Below, piece after piece: positions 1 to 8,478 of a stretch of DNA of 64,000 bases. Numbering within the stretch: position 1 is the first letter of the stretch; the number at the start of each line of letters is the position of its first letter. The stretch lies in assembly GCA_003599885.1 (NCBI GenBank), contig QZKW01000066.1, positions 62,001-126,000 of the forward strand, read 5' to 3'. The position numbers were made by a program, and so were the translations under genes. This stretch comes from Desulfobacteraceae bacterium. GTDB taxonomy: Bacteria; Desulfobacterota; Desulfobacteria; Desulfobacterales; Desulfosalsimonadaceae. The notes below the pieces were generated by a model. The model saw only the letters and a list, made by a program, of their open reading frames with translations, made no database searches and was not told where the DNA came from.

Positions 1-572
1 TCCGGACAAATATCAAAGGCGGAACCGAACTGGGCATGAAAGCCAAGGCATATATCGACAAAGGCGACCTGGTCCCCGATGACATCACCATCCCGATGAT
101 TCTTTCCCGCCTGCAGGAAGCGGATTGCAAAAACGGGTGGCTGCTGGACGGATTTCCCAGAAATAAAAACCAGGCCGTCATGCTCCATGAAGCGCTTAAA
201 ACTGCTGGCATGTCTCTGGATATCGTTGTGGAAATTTACCTTGACCGTGAAATCGCCAAAAACAGAATCATGGGCCGCCGCCTTTGCGCGAATGACAACA
301 ACCACCCCAACAACATTTTTATCGACGCCATCAAACCAAACGGAGACAAATGCCGGGTATGCGGCGGCGAGTTATCTTCCCGTGCGGATGACCAGGACGA
401 AACGGCCATCGACAAGCGTCATTCCATATATTATGACGACAAAACCGGCACTCTGGCGGCTGCTTATTACTTCAGAGATCTTGCCAAGAATGATGCTTCC
501 ATGAAATACATTACCCTTGAAGGTTCAGCCCCAATGCCGGAAGTAACAGCGGAACTGATTTCCAAAATCTAA
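1..572 (+). CDS. adk: adenylate kinase, 3' part (5' end outside window)
   Basis: This is the C-terminal part of adenylate kinase, which interconverts ATP + AMP and 2 ADP in the cytoplasm. The open frame runs in from the window edge (frame begins at base 3), so the P-loop is missing. Visible are the AMP-binding stretch GTELGMKAKAYIDKG followed by LVPDD, the DGFPRN motif and a long LID insert with a CRVCGG pair. The first in-frame ATG, at 36, is internal and not a start. A hairpin terminator follows. The family assignment is firm; the LID has only part of the usual zinc cysteine set. Confidence 0.93.
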   Translation, partial: RTNIKGGTELGMKAKAYIDKGDLVPDDITIPMILSRLQEADCKNGWLLDGFPRNKNQAVMLHEALKTAGMSLDIVVEIYLDREIAKNRIMGRRLCANDNNHPNNIFIDAIKPNGDKCRVCGGELSSRADDQDETAIDKRHSIYYDDKTGTLAAAYYFRDLAKNDASMKYITLEGSAPMPEVTAELISKI

Positions 573-634
573 TCTGGTCCGGATGGCTGTGTAAAGAATC
601 TCCCGTAAATTTTTAAGGGAATAGAACGCCTATC

Positions 635-667
635 ACCGCAGCAGGAATCTGCTGCGGTGTTTTTTTA
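635..667 (+). terminator. intrinsic terminator after adk
   Basis: A perfect 9-bp stem (accgcagca / tgctgcggt) with a 6-nt loop is followed by a run of seven T. It sits 60 bases after the adk stop. Confidence 0.9.
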
Positions 668-816
668 TCCAATCATTCGCATGCCGCCCATGTCCGTTCA
701 AACCGGCAACACGCTTTTAGAAAATAAATATTTTTTTCTTGCAAAAAAAATTCTTTATCGTTAAGGCATCCTGAATATATCTAATGAAATAAATTTCTAA
801 AAAGGTGGTGAAGTTT

Positions 817-1032
817 TTGAAGGAGATCACAGTCAGGGTAGATGACAATGATGTTGAACGCGCCATGCGCATTTTGAAGAAAAAAATTCAAAATGATGGA
901 TTGTTCAAACGCTTGAAATTGAAAAAAAACTATGAAAAACCCAGCGAGTACAGACGACGCAAAAAACGCGAAGCATTACGACGGCAGCGCATAGCCGAAT
1001 CCAAACGCAATTCCCGTTTTCAACGTTATTAA
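817..1032 (+). CDS. rpsU: 30S ribosomal protein S21
   Basis: This is a small, very basic ribosomal subunit protein that joins the 30S particle late and helps initiation. The sequence has the S21 pattern: an N-terminal strand (EITVRVDDNDVERAMR), YEKPSEYRRRKKREA in the middle and an Arg/Lys-rich tail. A longer reading from GTG 805 is possible. I chose TTG 817 because the strong ribosome-binding sequence aaaggtggtga (801-811) lies at the right distance from it, and the protein then begins (M)KEITV. It is monocistronic: terminators precede and follow it. Confidence 0.9.
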   Translation: MKEITVRVDDNDVERAMRILKKKIQNDGLFKRLKLKKNYEKPSEYRRRKKREALRRQRIAESKRNSRFQRY

Positions 1033-1055
1033 ACCGACTATAACCCAACGCCATT

Positions 1056-1094
1056 AAACCCGGTAAGAATGTTGTCTTATTCTTCCGGGTTTTT
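1056..1094 (+). terminator. intrinsic terminator after rpsU
   Basis: The stem aaacccgg plus aagaat pairs with attctt plus ccgggttt, and ends in a T-run. It separates rpsU from folC. Confidence 0.8.
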
Positions 1095-1114
1095 ACTATT
1101 TTCTGTAGCCATTC

Positions 1115-2404
1115 ATGACCCAAACAACATACCAGAAATGTCTGGAGGAAATGTACAGCCTCCACCGGTTCGGCATTAAACTCGGCCTGGACGTAATCTC
1201 ACGCATCCTGGAAAACCTGGGGAACCCTCACCGAACCTTTTCCTGTATTCACATTGCCGGGACCAATGGGAAAGGCTCCATTGCATCTGGATTGGCCCAT
1301 ATCCTCCACGCATCCGGAATGTCGGTCGGGCTATACACCTCTCCCCATCTGGTGAAATTCAACGAACGTATCGTGGTCAACCATGTCCAAATTTCAGACA
1401 AAGAAATCGTCGACGCCTATCAGACGGTCAAAGGGGCCTGCGACACGGACCGGGAACCGACTTTTTTTGAATACACCACGGCCATGGCCCTGTATCATTT
1501 CGCCAAAACCCGGGTTGACTGGGCCGTAATCGAAACCGGCATGGGTGGCCGGCTGGATGCCACCAATATCCTCAATCCAACAATATCCGTCATTTCCAAC
1601 ATATCTTTGGAACACCGGTTCTATCTTGGCAACACCATCGCCGACATCACGGATGAAAAAGCGGGCATTATCAAGCCGAACACCCCGGTGGTGGCCGGCG
1701 TGACCCAGAAAAGCGCCATTGCCGTCATCGAGGCCGTTGCCGAAAAAATGTCCGCTCCTCTTTATCGGCTGGGCCGGGATTTCCGGGTGCGCAGAAAGGG
1801 CGACCGATGGTTTTCCTATTTCGGCATGGACCACCAGTGGCAGGACATGCGAACCGGTCTGCGGGGGAACCATCAAATCGATAACGCGGCCCTGGTTCTT
1901 GCTTGCTGCGAGGTTCTCCAGCAAAAAAACGTGCCCATCACTTTACAAACTGTCCGGAACAGCCTCGAAACCTATCAGTGGCCCGGAAGACTTGAAGTTC
2001 TGCCGACTTCGCCTCCCATCGTCATCGACGGGGCCCATAATCTGATGTCCGCACGGGTCCTGGGCAGATATTTCCAAAGCGAACTGGCCGACAAAGAAAT
2101 CACTCTGGTCATCGGAGTCTTGGACGATAAACCTTTTCAATCGATCCTTCAGTCGCTTTTGCCTCATTGCCGCCGGGTGATTCTGACCGAACCCAAAATC
2201 GACCGGCGCATGCCGCCCGAAAAAATGTTTGATCTGGCAAAATCCCTTGTCGGAGATACGGAAATCGTCATGGATGTTGGTGCGGCAGTTCGTCACGCGC
2301 TTAAAATCACTCCATCAGAGAAAGGCATTGTGTGCATTGCCGGTTCCCTTTATGTGGTGGGAGAGGCAAAAGAAGCCCTTGCGAAAATGAACCTTCCCGG
2401 TTGA
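1115..2404 (+). CDS. folC: bifunctional folylpolyglutamate synthase / dihydrofolate synthase
   Basis: This is a cytoplasmic Mur-ligase-family enzyme that adds L-glutamate to dihydropteroate and to folates, using ATP. At 429 aa it has the normal length for the family. The P-loop HIAGTNGKGS lies at residues 46-55, followed by SVGLYTSPHLVKFNERI, the family's folate-loop signature. ETGMGGRLDATN lies in the central domain, and the C-terminal domain has IDGAHN. The residues EHRFYLGNT stand where many relatives have DHM..LG.T, an acceptable variant. The gene stands alone between the rpsU terminator and a tRNA gene. Confidence 0.95.
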   Translation: MTQTTYQKCLEEMYSLHRFGIKLGLDVISRILENLGNPHRTFSCIHIAGTNGKGSIASGLAHILHASGMSVGLYTSPHLVKFNERIVVNHVQISDKEIVDAYQTVKGACDTDREPTFFEYTTAMALYHFAKTRVDWAVIETGMGGRLDATNILNPTISVISNISLEHRFYLGNTIADITDEKAGIIKPNTPVVAGVTQKSAIAVIEAVAEKMSAPLYRLGRDFRVRRKGDRWFSYFGMDHQWQDMRTGLRGNHQIDNAALVLACCEVLQQKNVPITLQTVRNSLETYQWPGRLEVLPTSPPIVIDGAHNLMSARVLGRYFQSELADKEITLVIGVLDDKPFQSILQSLLPHCRRVILTEPKIDRRMPPEKMFDLAKSLVGDTEIVMDVGAAVRHALKITPSEKGIVCIAGSLYVVGEAKEALAKMNLPG

Positions 2405-2491
2405 AGGGTTCCGCGCAAGAAATACATGACCGTAAGTTTTCATCCTTGACTAATCGGGATTAATTCTTTAATTACAACTCAACGACAACGA

Positions 2492-2567
2492 GCGCCCGTA
2501 GCCCAGGGGATAGGGCGTCAGCCTCCGAAGCTGGAGATCGCAGGTTCGAATCCTGCCGGGCGCGCCA
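2492..2567 (+). tRNA. tRNA-Arg (anticodon CCG)
   Basis: A full cloverleaf can be drawn: acceptor gcgcccg/cgggcgc, D arm gccc/gggc, anticodon arm tcagc/gctgg with loop ctccgaa, T arm gcagg/cctgc with ttcgaat, discriminator G and an encoded CCA. The loop places CCG at positions 34-36, reading CGG arginine codons. Confidence 0.95.
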
Positions 2568-2580
2568 ATCGAAATGCAAA

Positions 2581-2614
2581 GGGGGGTTGCAATTTCTTGC
2601 AAACCCCCTTTTTT
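2581..2614 (+). terminator. intrinsic terminator after tRNA-Arg
   Basis: A 12-bp stem with one mismatch (ggggg.ttgcaa / ttgcaa.ccccc) and a short tttc loop is followed by T6. Confidence 0.8.
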
Positions 2615-2651
2615 AAATTGAATGAACACCTCAATATCAGGAGATGCCCTC

Positions 2652-2825
2652 ATGGCAGTGAGTCAACAATTGCTCGACATTCTGGTCTGCCCGAAATGTA
2701 AAGGTGATATATATTTAAATGATTCCCAAAACGGGCTCATCTGCGACCAGTGCCGGTTAATCTATGAAATACGGGATGATATCCCGATTATGCTGATCGA
2801 TAAGGCAAAACCCTTACAAGACTGA
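2652..2825 (+). CDS. Trm112/UPF0434 family protein
   Basis: This 57-aa protein of the Trm112/YcaR type begins MAVSQQLLDILVCPKCKG. The pairs CPKC and CDQC form a likely zinc knuckle, and the IYEIRDDIPIML ending is typical of UPF0434. In eukaryotes Trm112 activates methyltransferases; the bacterial role is poorly defined. I chose ATG 2652 over an upstream ATG at 2622 because aggag at 2639-2643 is well spaced from it and the family starts there. Confidence 0.85.
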   Translation: MAVSQQLLDILVCPKCKGDIYLNDSQNGLICDQCRLIYEIRDDIPIMLIDKAKPLQD

Positions 2826-2859
2826 CCCTCTTTACATCCAGCAGGCACGATCATCTCCC

Positions 2860-3393
2860 ATGAGTCAACCGCATCCCCCACAACCAGCCAAACTGGTGAT
2901 TGGCGTCTTCACGAACGACAAACATCTGCTGGTTCCTGTTATGGAAGCTCTGGTAAAACAATTCGGAGACATTGATCTGCTAAGCCCCTGGATTGCATTT
3001 GATTATACCCGATATTATGAGCGGGAAATGGGCCCGGATCTGGTCCGGCGAATGATGACATTTAAGCCGCTGATTGATCAGGACGCCCTTTCGTCAATCA
3101 AAGTGGCAACCAATGCCATCGAAGCGGAATGTACGATCAACACCCGGCGGAATGTCAATATTGATCCGGGCTATATGCTTCGGGAACGCTTTGTGCTGGC
3201 CACCGGAAAAAACTTTACCCATCGGGTCTATATCGGGAACCATATTTACGCGGATCTCACCCTGCTGTACCAGAAAGGCGCGTTCCAGTCCCTGCCCTGG
3301 ACCTACCCGGATTACAAGGCGCCGCAAGTGCAGTCTTTTCTCTACCAGGTTCGAAATAAATACATAAAAGATATCATTGAATTGGAATCATAA
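2860..3393 (+). CDS. DUF4416 family protein
   Basis: This 177-aa soluble protein has the DUF4416 pattern: PAKLVIGVFTND near the N-terminus, LSPWIAFDYTRYYEREMG, NIDPGYM around residue 105, and YADLTLLYQKGAFQSLPWTY near residues 130-150. Such proteins are common in Desulfobacterota and are sometimes labelled GTP-binding, but no P-loop is visible. It starts a run of closely spaced genes (yicC begins 4 bases after its stop), so it is probably co-transcribed with yicC, remA and gmk. Function unknown. Confidence 0.8.
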   Translation: MSQPHPPQPAKLVIGVFTNDKHLLVPVMEALVKQFGDIDLLSPWIAFDYTRYYEREMGPDLVRRMMTFKPLIDQDALSSIKVATNAIEAECTINTRRNVNIDPGYMLRERFVLATGKNFTHRVYIGNHIYADLTLLYQKGAFQSLPWTYPDYKAPQVQSFLYQVRNKYIKDIIELES

Positions 3394-3396
3394 AAA

Positions 3397-4278
3397 ATGA
3401 TTAAAAGCATGACCGGCTATGCCGGATCAGACATTTCCACCGACAAATTAACGTTGACCATTGAAATCAGGGGATATAACAGCCGCCATCTGGACATTTC
3501 CCTAAAAATCTCCTCCCGCTATGCCATGCTTGAGGAAAAAATAAAAAAAACCGTTTCCGAACAGGTGGCCCGGGGGCGGGTGGAAATCAAATTATTTATC
3601 CAGGAAACCGCTGAAACCACGAATCTTTTTCGTATTAATGAATCTATGGCGCTGGGATACTATGACGCGCTGGTCAAACTCAAAGCCACCTGCCGGATAG
3701 ACGAAGACATTTCACTGGCGCTTCTTTCCGCTAAGAATGGCATTGTCGAGACGGCAGAATCAAACATCAATCCGGATGCCATCTGGTGCGTCTTGGAGGG
3801 AAGTCTTCAGGCTGCCCTTGCGGACTTCGATGCCATGAAAAAAAGTGAAGGCGCGGCTCTTGCGGCAGATCTAAATGATCGTCTTCAATTGATAGAAAAT
3901 GCCATCCACACCATTGAAACAAAAACGGACAGCCTGCTCCCCATATATCAGGAAAAACTCAAAACGCGGATCACTGCCTTAACCCAGGGGATTATTGATA
4001 TCGATCCCGTCCGGATCGCCCAGGAAGCCGCCTTTATTGTCGACAGAAGCGATATTTCCGAAGAAATCGTCAGGGCCGCCAGTCATTTGAGCCAGTTTCG
4101 CCTGTTAATGGCCTCAGCGGAACCTGCCGGCAGACCCCTGAATTTTCTTTTGCAGGAATTTAACCGGGAATTCAACACAATGGGCAGCAAGGCCGGAGAT
4201 ACTGAGGTTGCCCACATCATCGTAATGGTCAAAACAGAACTTGAAAAAATCCGGGAACAGATACAGAATGTGGAATGA
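3397..4278 (+). CDS. yicC: YicC family protein (endoribonuclease YicC-like)
   Basis: The N-terminal MIKSMTGYAG is the hallmark of the YicC/YloC family, and the C-terminal part contains the conserved RPLNFLLQEFNREFNTMGSK region (DUF1732, residues about 249-268). Some members are endoribonucleases that act on small RNAs; that activity is inferred here from the family only. The length of 293 aa is normal. It lies directly after the DUF4416 gene and before remA-gmk, an arrangement common across many bacteria (yicC-remA-gmk). Confidence 0.92.
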   Translation: MIKSMTGYAGSDISTDKLTLTIEIRGYNSRHLDISLKISSRYAMLEEKIKKTVSEQVARGRVEIKLFIQETAETTNLFRINESMALGYYDALVKLKATCRIDEDISLALLSAKNGIVETAESNINPDAIWCVLEGSLQAALADFDAMKKSEGAALAADLNDRLQLIENAIHTIETKTDSLLPIYQEKLKTRITALTQGIIDIDPVRIAQEAAFIVDRSDISEEIVRAASHLSQFRLLMASAEPAGRPLNFLLQEFNREFNTMGSKAGDTEVAHIIVMVKTELEKIREQIQNVE

Positions 4279-4311
4279 TATTAAAAAACCCCATATTTAC
4301 GGAGAAAAAAC

Positions 4312-4575
4312 ATGGCATATACCCTGTTGAATATCGGATACGGAAGCAGCGTTGTCGCAAACGAAATCATTGCTATTGTAGCGCCGAATTCCGCTCCAAT
4401 GAGACGGTTACGGGATGAAGCCAAAGAAGAAAAAAGGCTCATCGACGCCACCCACGGCCGGAAATTACGCTCAATTATTATCCTGAAAAACAACCACATC
4501 GTGCTTTCCGCCACCCAGACGGAAACCATCTCTCAAAGATATGTCATGTTAAATGAAAATGAAAAACCAGCCTAA
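4312..4575 (+). CDS. remA: RemA-like (DUF370) regulatory protein
   Basis: This 87-aa protein has NIGYGSSVVANEIIAIV and the DATHGRKLRSIIIL strand, the DUF370/RemA signature. In Bacillus RemA is a DNA-binding activator of matrix genes. In Desulfobacterota the role is unknown, but linkage to yicC and gmk is conserved. The gene overlaps the start of gmk, which suggests translational coupling. Upstream cggagaaaaaac supplies the ribosome-binding site. Confidence 0.88.
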   Translation: MAYTLLNIGYGSSVVANEIIAIVAPNSAPMRRLRDEAKEEKRLIDATHGRKLRSIIILKNNHIVLSATQTETISQRYVMLNENEKPA

Positions 4576-5161
4576 AATTAAAACCGACCCGTCATCCGAA
4601 GGTTCCTGTCAGGGACGCCTGTTTATCATATCCGCACCTTCCGGGACCGGCAAAACAACCTTGTGCAGAGCCATACGCAGCCGGTTTCCCGACCTTCGAT
4701 ATTCAGTCTCATACACCACACGGGCCCCAAGAACCGGCGAACAGGACGGGCAGGACTATTTTTTTATTTCCGCCGAGGAGTTTAAAAACAATATCCAGCG
4801 CAATACCTGGGCGGAGTGGGCGGAAGTCCACGATCATTTTTACGGCACATCAGCTGAATATATTGACCGTCACCTGGCGCAAAACCATGATATCCTGCTA
4901 GATATTGATGTCAACGGCGCTCGGCAGATTCTGGCCCGGTACCCCGGAAGCATAAGTATTTTTATCATGCCGCCGACATTTGAAACCCTTGAACAGCGCT
5001 TGATAAAGCGGGGAACCGACAGCGCGCAAACCATTGCCCGCCGGCTGAAAAACGCTGAAACGGAAATCGCCCAAAAAGGGCTGTACAAACATATTATTAT
5101 TAATGACAGGCTGTCGGATGCGGTTGAAGCTTTGGCAAGAATTATCAGGTCTGACCCTTGA
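4553..5161 (+). CDS. gmk: guanylate kinase
   Basis: This enzyme phosphorylates GMP to GDP with ATP. The P-loop SAPSGTGKTT lies near residues 27-36, then SYTTRAPRTGEQDGQDYFF (GMP-binding loop) and LDIDVNGARQI (Walker B-like). The length of 202 aa is normal. Two start ATGs (4553 and 4559) both lie inside the end of remA. The overlap makes coupled translation likely. Confidence 0.95.
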   Translation: MKMKNQPKIKTDPSSEGSCQGRLFIISAPSGTGKTTLCRAIRSRFPDLRYSVSYTTRAPRTGEQDGQDYFFISAEEFKNNIQRNTWAEWAEVHDHFYGTSAEYIDRHLAQNHDILLDIDVNGARQILARYPGSISIFIMPPTFETLEQRLIKRGTDSAQTIARRLKNAETEIAQKGLYKHIIINDRLSDAVEALARIIRSDP

Positions 5162-5185
5162 TTGGAAATGACGGATAGGTTAAAT

Positions 5186-5944
5186 ATGAAAACAGAAACC
5201 ATTTACGGTATTCATCCGGTTCTTGAGGGATTAAGAGCCAACCGTCGGACATTCCATGAAATATACATAGCAGAAGGAAAAACGAATCAACGGGTTGACC
5301 CCATTGAAAGCAAGGCGAAGTCCATGGGAATTCCGGTGACCTGGGTACACCGGCAAAAACTGCAAGCCATGACCGGCCTCGATACCCACCAGGGGGTTGC
5401 TGCGGTTGTATCACCCTACCCCATTGCAGATCTTTCTGATCTGATCGGCCACCAGGGGGACAGTTCCGCCCCCTTGTTTTTACTTTTGGTCGACAATATT
5501 CAAGACCCCCATAACCTTGGGGCGCTTGTGCGCACCGCCTTATGCGCTGAGATATCGGGCGTTATAATCCCCCAGGACCGCTCGGCTGAACCTTCTCCCA
5601 CCGTTTCAAAGGCATCCGCCGGCGCGCTGGAGCATATCCGCCTGGCGGCGGTTGTCAACATGGTCAAAACAATCAGTGAATTAAAAAAAAATCATGTTTG
5701 GATCGCGGGTCTTGACAAAGACGGCGACCGATCGATATATGAAAACGATTTTACCGGAAACATCGCGCTTGTCGTTGGCGGAGAAGAAAACGGCATCCGA
5801 CCTCTGGTTAAAAAAAATTGTGATTTTTTAAGTTTTATTCCGCAAAACGGACCGGTCAGCTCTCTAAACGCGTCTGTTGCCGGCGCCGTTGCCATGTATG
5901 AAGCATACCGGCAAAGGCAATCGCATGTTCGTCATTTGGCTTGA
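5186..5944 (+). CDS. rlmB: 23S rRNA (guanosine-2251-2'-O)-methyltransferase RlmB
   Basis: This SPOUT-family rRNA methyltransferase uses S-adenosylmethionine to methylate the ribose of the P-loop guanosine of 23S rRNA. The N-terminal substrate domain begins YGIHPVLEGLRANRR, and the SPOUT domain has LVDNIQDPHNLGALVRTA. The SAM knot is VVGGEENGIRPLV with IPQNGPVSSLNASVA. I chose ATG 5186 (MKTETIYGIH), preceded by ggatagg; TTG 5162 and ATG 5168 are alternatives. It follows gmk closely. Confidence 0.9.
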   Translation: MKTETIYGIHPVLEGLRANRRTFHEIYIAEGKTNQRVDPIESKAKSMGIPVTWVHRQKLQAMTGLDTHQGVAAVVSPYPIADLSDLIGHQGDSSAPLFLLLVDNIQDPHNLGALVRTALCAEISGVIIPQDRSAEPSPTVSKASAGALEHIRLAAVVNMVKTISELKKNHVWIAGLDKDGDRSIYENDFTGNIALVVGGEENGIRPLVKKNCDFLSFIPQNGPVSSLNASVAGAVAMYEAYRQRQSHVRHLA

Positions 5945-5970
5945 CCATTGTTGAAAAAATGACATCATAG

Positions 5971-6813
5971 ATGCTGATCCGCGCTCTCCAGACATTCAAG
6001 GATTCCATATTTCCAAACAAATGCCTGGCATGCAGTCAGTTTTTTCACCCGGAAACAAACAACCGGCCTGAAAAAATCCCATTACAGGCAATGGCCAATG
6101 ATCCGATCGAACGCGTCTTTTGCCGGGTCATGGGGCCTTTTCTTTGCAAGGCATGCATCACCAATTTTTCTCCGGTTTCTTCCCCATATTGCACCCAGTG
6201 TGGCCGGGCGTTCAAAACCCGGTCCGGAAGCTGTCATCAATGCGGCGATTGCATCAAAAAAAAGCCCGATTACACCCACGTCCGCTCGATGGGTATATAT
6301 GACGGCACCCTTATGGCCGTAATCCATGCGTTTAAGTACAAACATAAAATTCAGCTCGCCGGCCCCTTAGGAAGGTTGCTTTTTTCCGCTTTTTTGAAAT
6401 ATGATGAAATCCAGAACATTGATTATGTATCGCCGATTCCATTGCATGTTTCCCGGCTCAAAAACCGGGGCTTTAACCAGGCGTTTCTGCTGATCCGGGA
6501 ATGGCCGGATCTGATCCGCGCTGTTCATGATGCCGGAAACGGGGAAAATGAAAGTTCGTCGATCCAAATTAACTGCAAGTCCTTAATCCGAAAGACAAAG
6601 ACCACCTCACAAACCGGACTTGGAAAAGATCAAAGAGCGCAAAATGTGAAAAATGCATTTCAGGTAGCCGAACCATCCCTGATTTCCGGGAAACGCATTC
6701 TTCTGGTGGATGATGTCTACACCACCGGCGCGACCGCTGAAGAGTGCGCAAAAACCTTGACCGCAAGCGGCGCTGCATCCGTCAACGTATTAACCCTGGC
6801 CCGCACAGACTAA
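5971..6813 (+). CDS. ComF family phosphoribosyltransferase-like protein
   Basis: This 280-aa protein has an N-terminal zinc ribbon with four cysteine pairs (CLAC, CKAC, CTQC, CHQC) and a C-terminal phosphoribosyltransferase domain. The latter contains ILLVDDVYTTGAT, the PRPP-binding loop, and YVSPIPLHVSRLKNRGFNQ in the middle. ComF helps DNA uptake in Gram-positive bacteria; in Gram-negatives (GntX-type) its role is uncertain. No competence genes lie nearby. Confidence 0.9.
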   Translation: MLIRALQTFKDSIFPNKCLACSQFFHPETNNRPEKIPLQAMANDPIERVFCRVMGPFLCKACITNFSPVSSPYCTQCGRAFKTRSGSCHQCGDCIKKKPDYTHVRSMGIYDGTLMAVIHAFKYKHKIQLAGPLGRLLFSAFLKYDEIQNIDYVSPIPLHVSRLKNRGFNQAFLLIREWPDLIRAVHDAGNGENESSSIQINCKSLIRKTKTTSQTGLGKDQRAQNVKNAFQVAEPSLISGKRILLVDDVYTTGATAEECAKTLTASGAASVNVLTLARTD

Positions 6814-6861
6814 CAAGCGGATTGAACAAACAACGACCCGCTGGCCAAAGGCAGACTGACC

Positions 6862-7656
6862 ATGAAAAATCCCGAAACCCTCCGCGCAGGCGTCATTCAG
6901 TTTGATGTCAAACGCGGTGACATACCTTCCAATTTTCAATCCGCCACCGATGCCATCGGCAGGTTAAAGGATCAGGGCGCGCATATGGCCGTGCTGCCCG
7001 AATTGTGGACCTGCGGGTTTGACAATAAGAACATCGTCCGGCATGCCGAAAAAACGCCGGAAATAATCGAAATGTTGACCCGGACAGCCAAAATTCATGG
7101 CATGCTGATTGCCGGGTCTGTGCCGGAAATATCTGATGGCCTGGTTTACAACACCCTCTTTGTGATTGATGCGGACGGAACCGTTTCCGGCCGTTACCGG
7201 AAAGTGCATCTGTTTTCAGCCAGCGGCGAAAACCAGACCTTTGCCGCTGGTCAAAGGGCGGAGGTATGGGACACCTCACTGGGACCCGTCGGCGCAATGA
7301 TCTGCTATGATATCCGTTTTCCGGAACTTTGCCGCTCCCTGGCCATTCAGGGCGCTCGAATCGTGGTGGTCTGCGCCCAGTGGCCGGAAGCCAGAATCAG
7401 CCACTGGGACACCCTCCTCCAGGCCCGGGCCATTGAAAATCAGCTATTTATCGTCGCCTCAAACCGGACCGGCAGAGATACTTCCTTAAATTTTCCCGGC
7501 CATTCGCAGATCATTTCACCTTTTGGCGAAATTCTTGCCAAAACCGTCAACACGCGCGATGAGGTGTCATCGGAAATTAATTTTAAGGATATCGACACCT
7601 TTCGAAACCACTTCAATTGCATCACCGAAAGGGTTCCGGAAGCTTACAGATTCTGA
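6862..7656 (+). CDS. carbon-nitrogen hydrolase (nitrilase-fold amidase)
   Basis: The catalytic triad of the nitrilase superfamily can be seen: Glu in AVLPELW, Lys in GRYRKVHLF and Cys in MICYDIRFPE. The length of 264 aa and the FPE following the cysteine fit omega-amidase/YafV-like members, which hydrolyse alpha-ketoglutaramate or deaminated glutathione. The exact substrate cannot be read from the sequence. It is probably cotranscribed with the neighbouring pgeF and pyrK. Confidence 0.9.
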   Translation: MKNPETLRAGVIQFDVKRGDIPSNFQSATDAIGRLKDQGAHMAVLPELWTCGFDNKNIVRHAEKTPEIIEMLTRTAKIHGMLIAGSVPEISDGLVYNTLFVIDADGTVSGRYRKVHLFSASGENQTFAAGQRAEVWDTSLGPVGAMICYDIRFPELCRSLAIQGARIVVVCAQWPEARISHWDTLLQARAIENQLFIVASNRTGRDTSLNFPGHSQIISPFGEILAKTVNTRDEVSSEINFKDIDTFRNHFNCITERVPEAYRF

Positions 7657-7704
7657 AAACAATGTGAAAAATCCAGTAATTGATAACGCCCTTATACCTC
7701 AGAC

Positions 7705-8478
7705 ATGATAGTCAGCCAAAAAAACAGCCTCTGCTATTTTACATTTTCAAAATTCGTTCCGTTTTCCGGAATCCGTCACGGCATCTTCTCCCGCATCGGG
7801 GGATTCAGTCAAATTCCGTTCCACAGCCTGAACGCTGGCCTTTCGGTGGGCGATTCCCCGGATGTCGTGATGCAAAACAGAACCGCCATTTCAGAGCATA
7901 TGGGCGGCGCAGAACTTGTTTTTTTACATCAAACCCATGACACCCATGTGGTGATTTTCGATAAAAATGAGCCGGTTGTGCCCTCTTCAAAAACCCTGCC
8001 ACCGATTTCCGGGGATGCGATGGTGTCCAATGTTCCGGGTAAAACCCTGGCCATTCAGGTAGCGGATTGTCAGGCAGTGCAGCTGTTTGATCCGGTTAAA
8101 AAAGTAATCGCCAATGTGCATTCCGGCTGGCGGGGCAGTATCCAGAATATCGTCGGTAAGTGTGTGGAAAACATGAAAACCCATTTTAATTGCCGCCCCG
8201 AAGAGATTATCGCAGGCGTCAGCCCCTCTCTCGGACCCTGCTGCAGTGAATTTATTCATTACAAAACGGAAATACCGGAGCATTTCTGGCCTTATAAAGA
8301 CCCCCGGCATCATTTTAATTTCTGGCGCATTACTTCTGATCAATTAAAAGACAGCGGATTGCCGCCGGAAAATATTGAATTGTCAAATCTGTGCACAAAG
8401 TGTAATGATCACCTATTCTTTTCTTATCGCCAAACTAAGCAGACCGGCAGATTTGTGTCGGCTATCGGATTAAAATGA
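7705..8478 (+). CDS. pgeF: peptidoglycan editing factor PgeF (YfiH/laccase-domain family)
   Basis: The family markers are present: HGIFSRIGGFS near the N-terminus, HQTHDTHV, the AAD-type motif as QVADCQAVQLFDP, HSGWRGSIQNI and SPSLGPCC. The copper/zinc-like site residues His, Cys and His fall in these motifs. Members remove non-canonical amino acids from peptidoglycan precursors or act on purine nucleosides. Its end overlaps the pyrK start by 4 bases (ATGA), indicating coupling. Confidence 0.9.
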   Translation: MIVSQKNSLCYFTFSKFVPFSGIRHGIFSRIGGFSQIPFHSLNAGLSVGDSPDVVMQNRTAISEHMGGAELVFLHQTHDTHVVIFDKNEPVVPSSKTLPPISGDAMVSNVPGKTLAIQVADCQAVQLFDPVKKVIANVHSGWRGSIQNIVGKCVENMKTHFNCRPEEIIAGVSPSLGPCCSEFIHYKTEIPEHFWPYKDPRHHFNFWRITSDQLKDSGLPPENIELSNLCTKCNDHLFFSYRQTKQTGRFVSAIGLK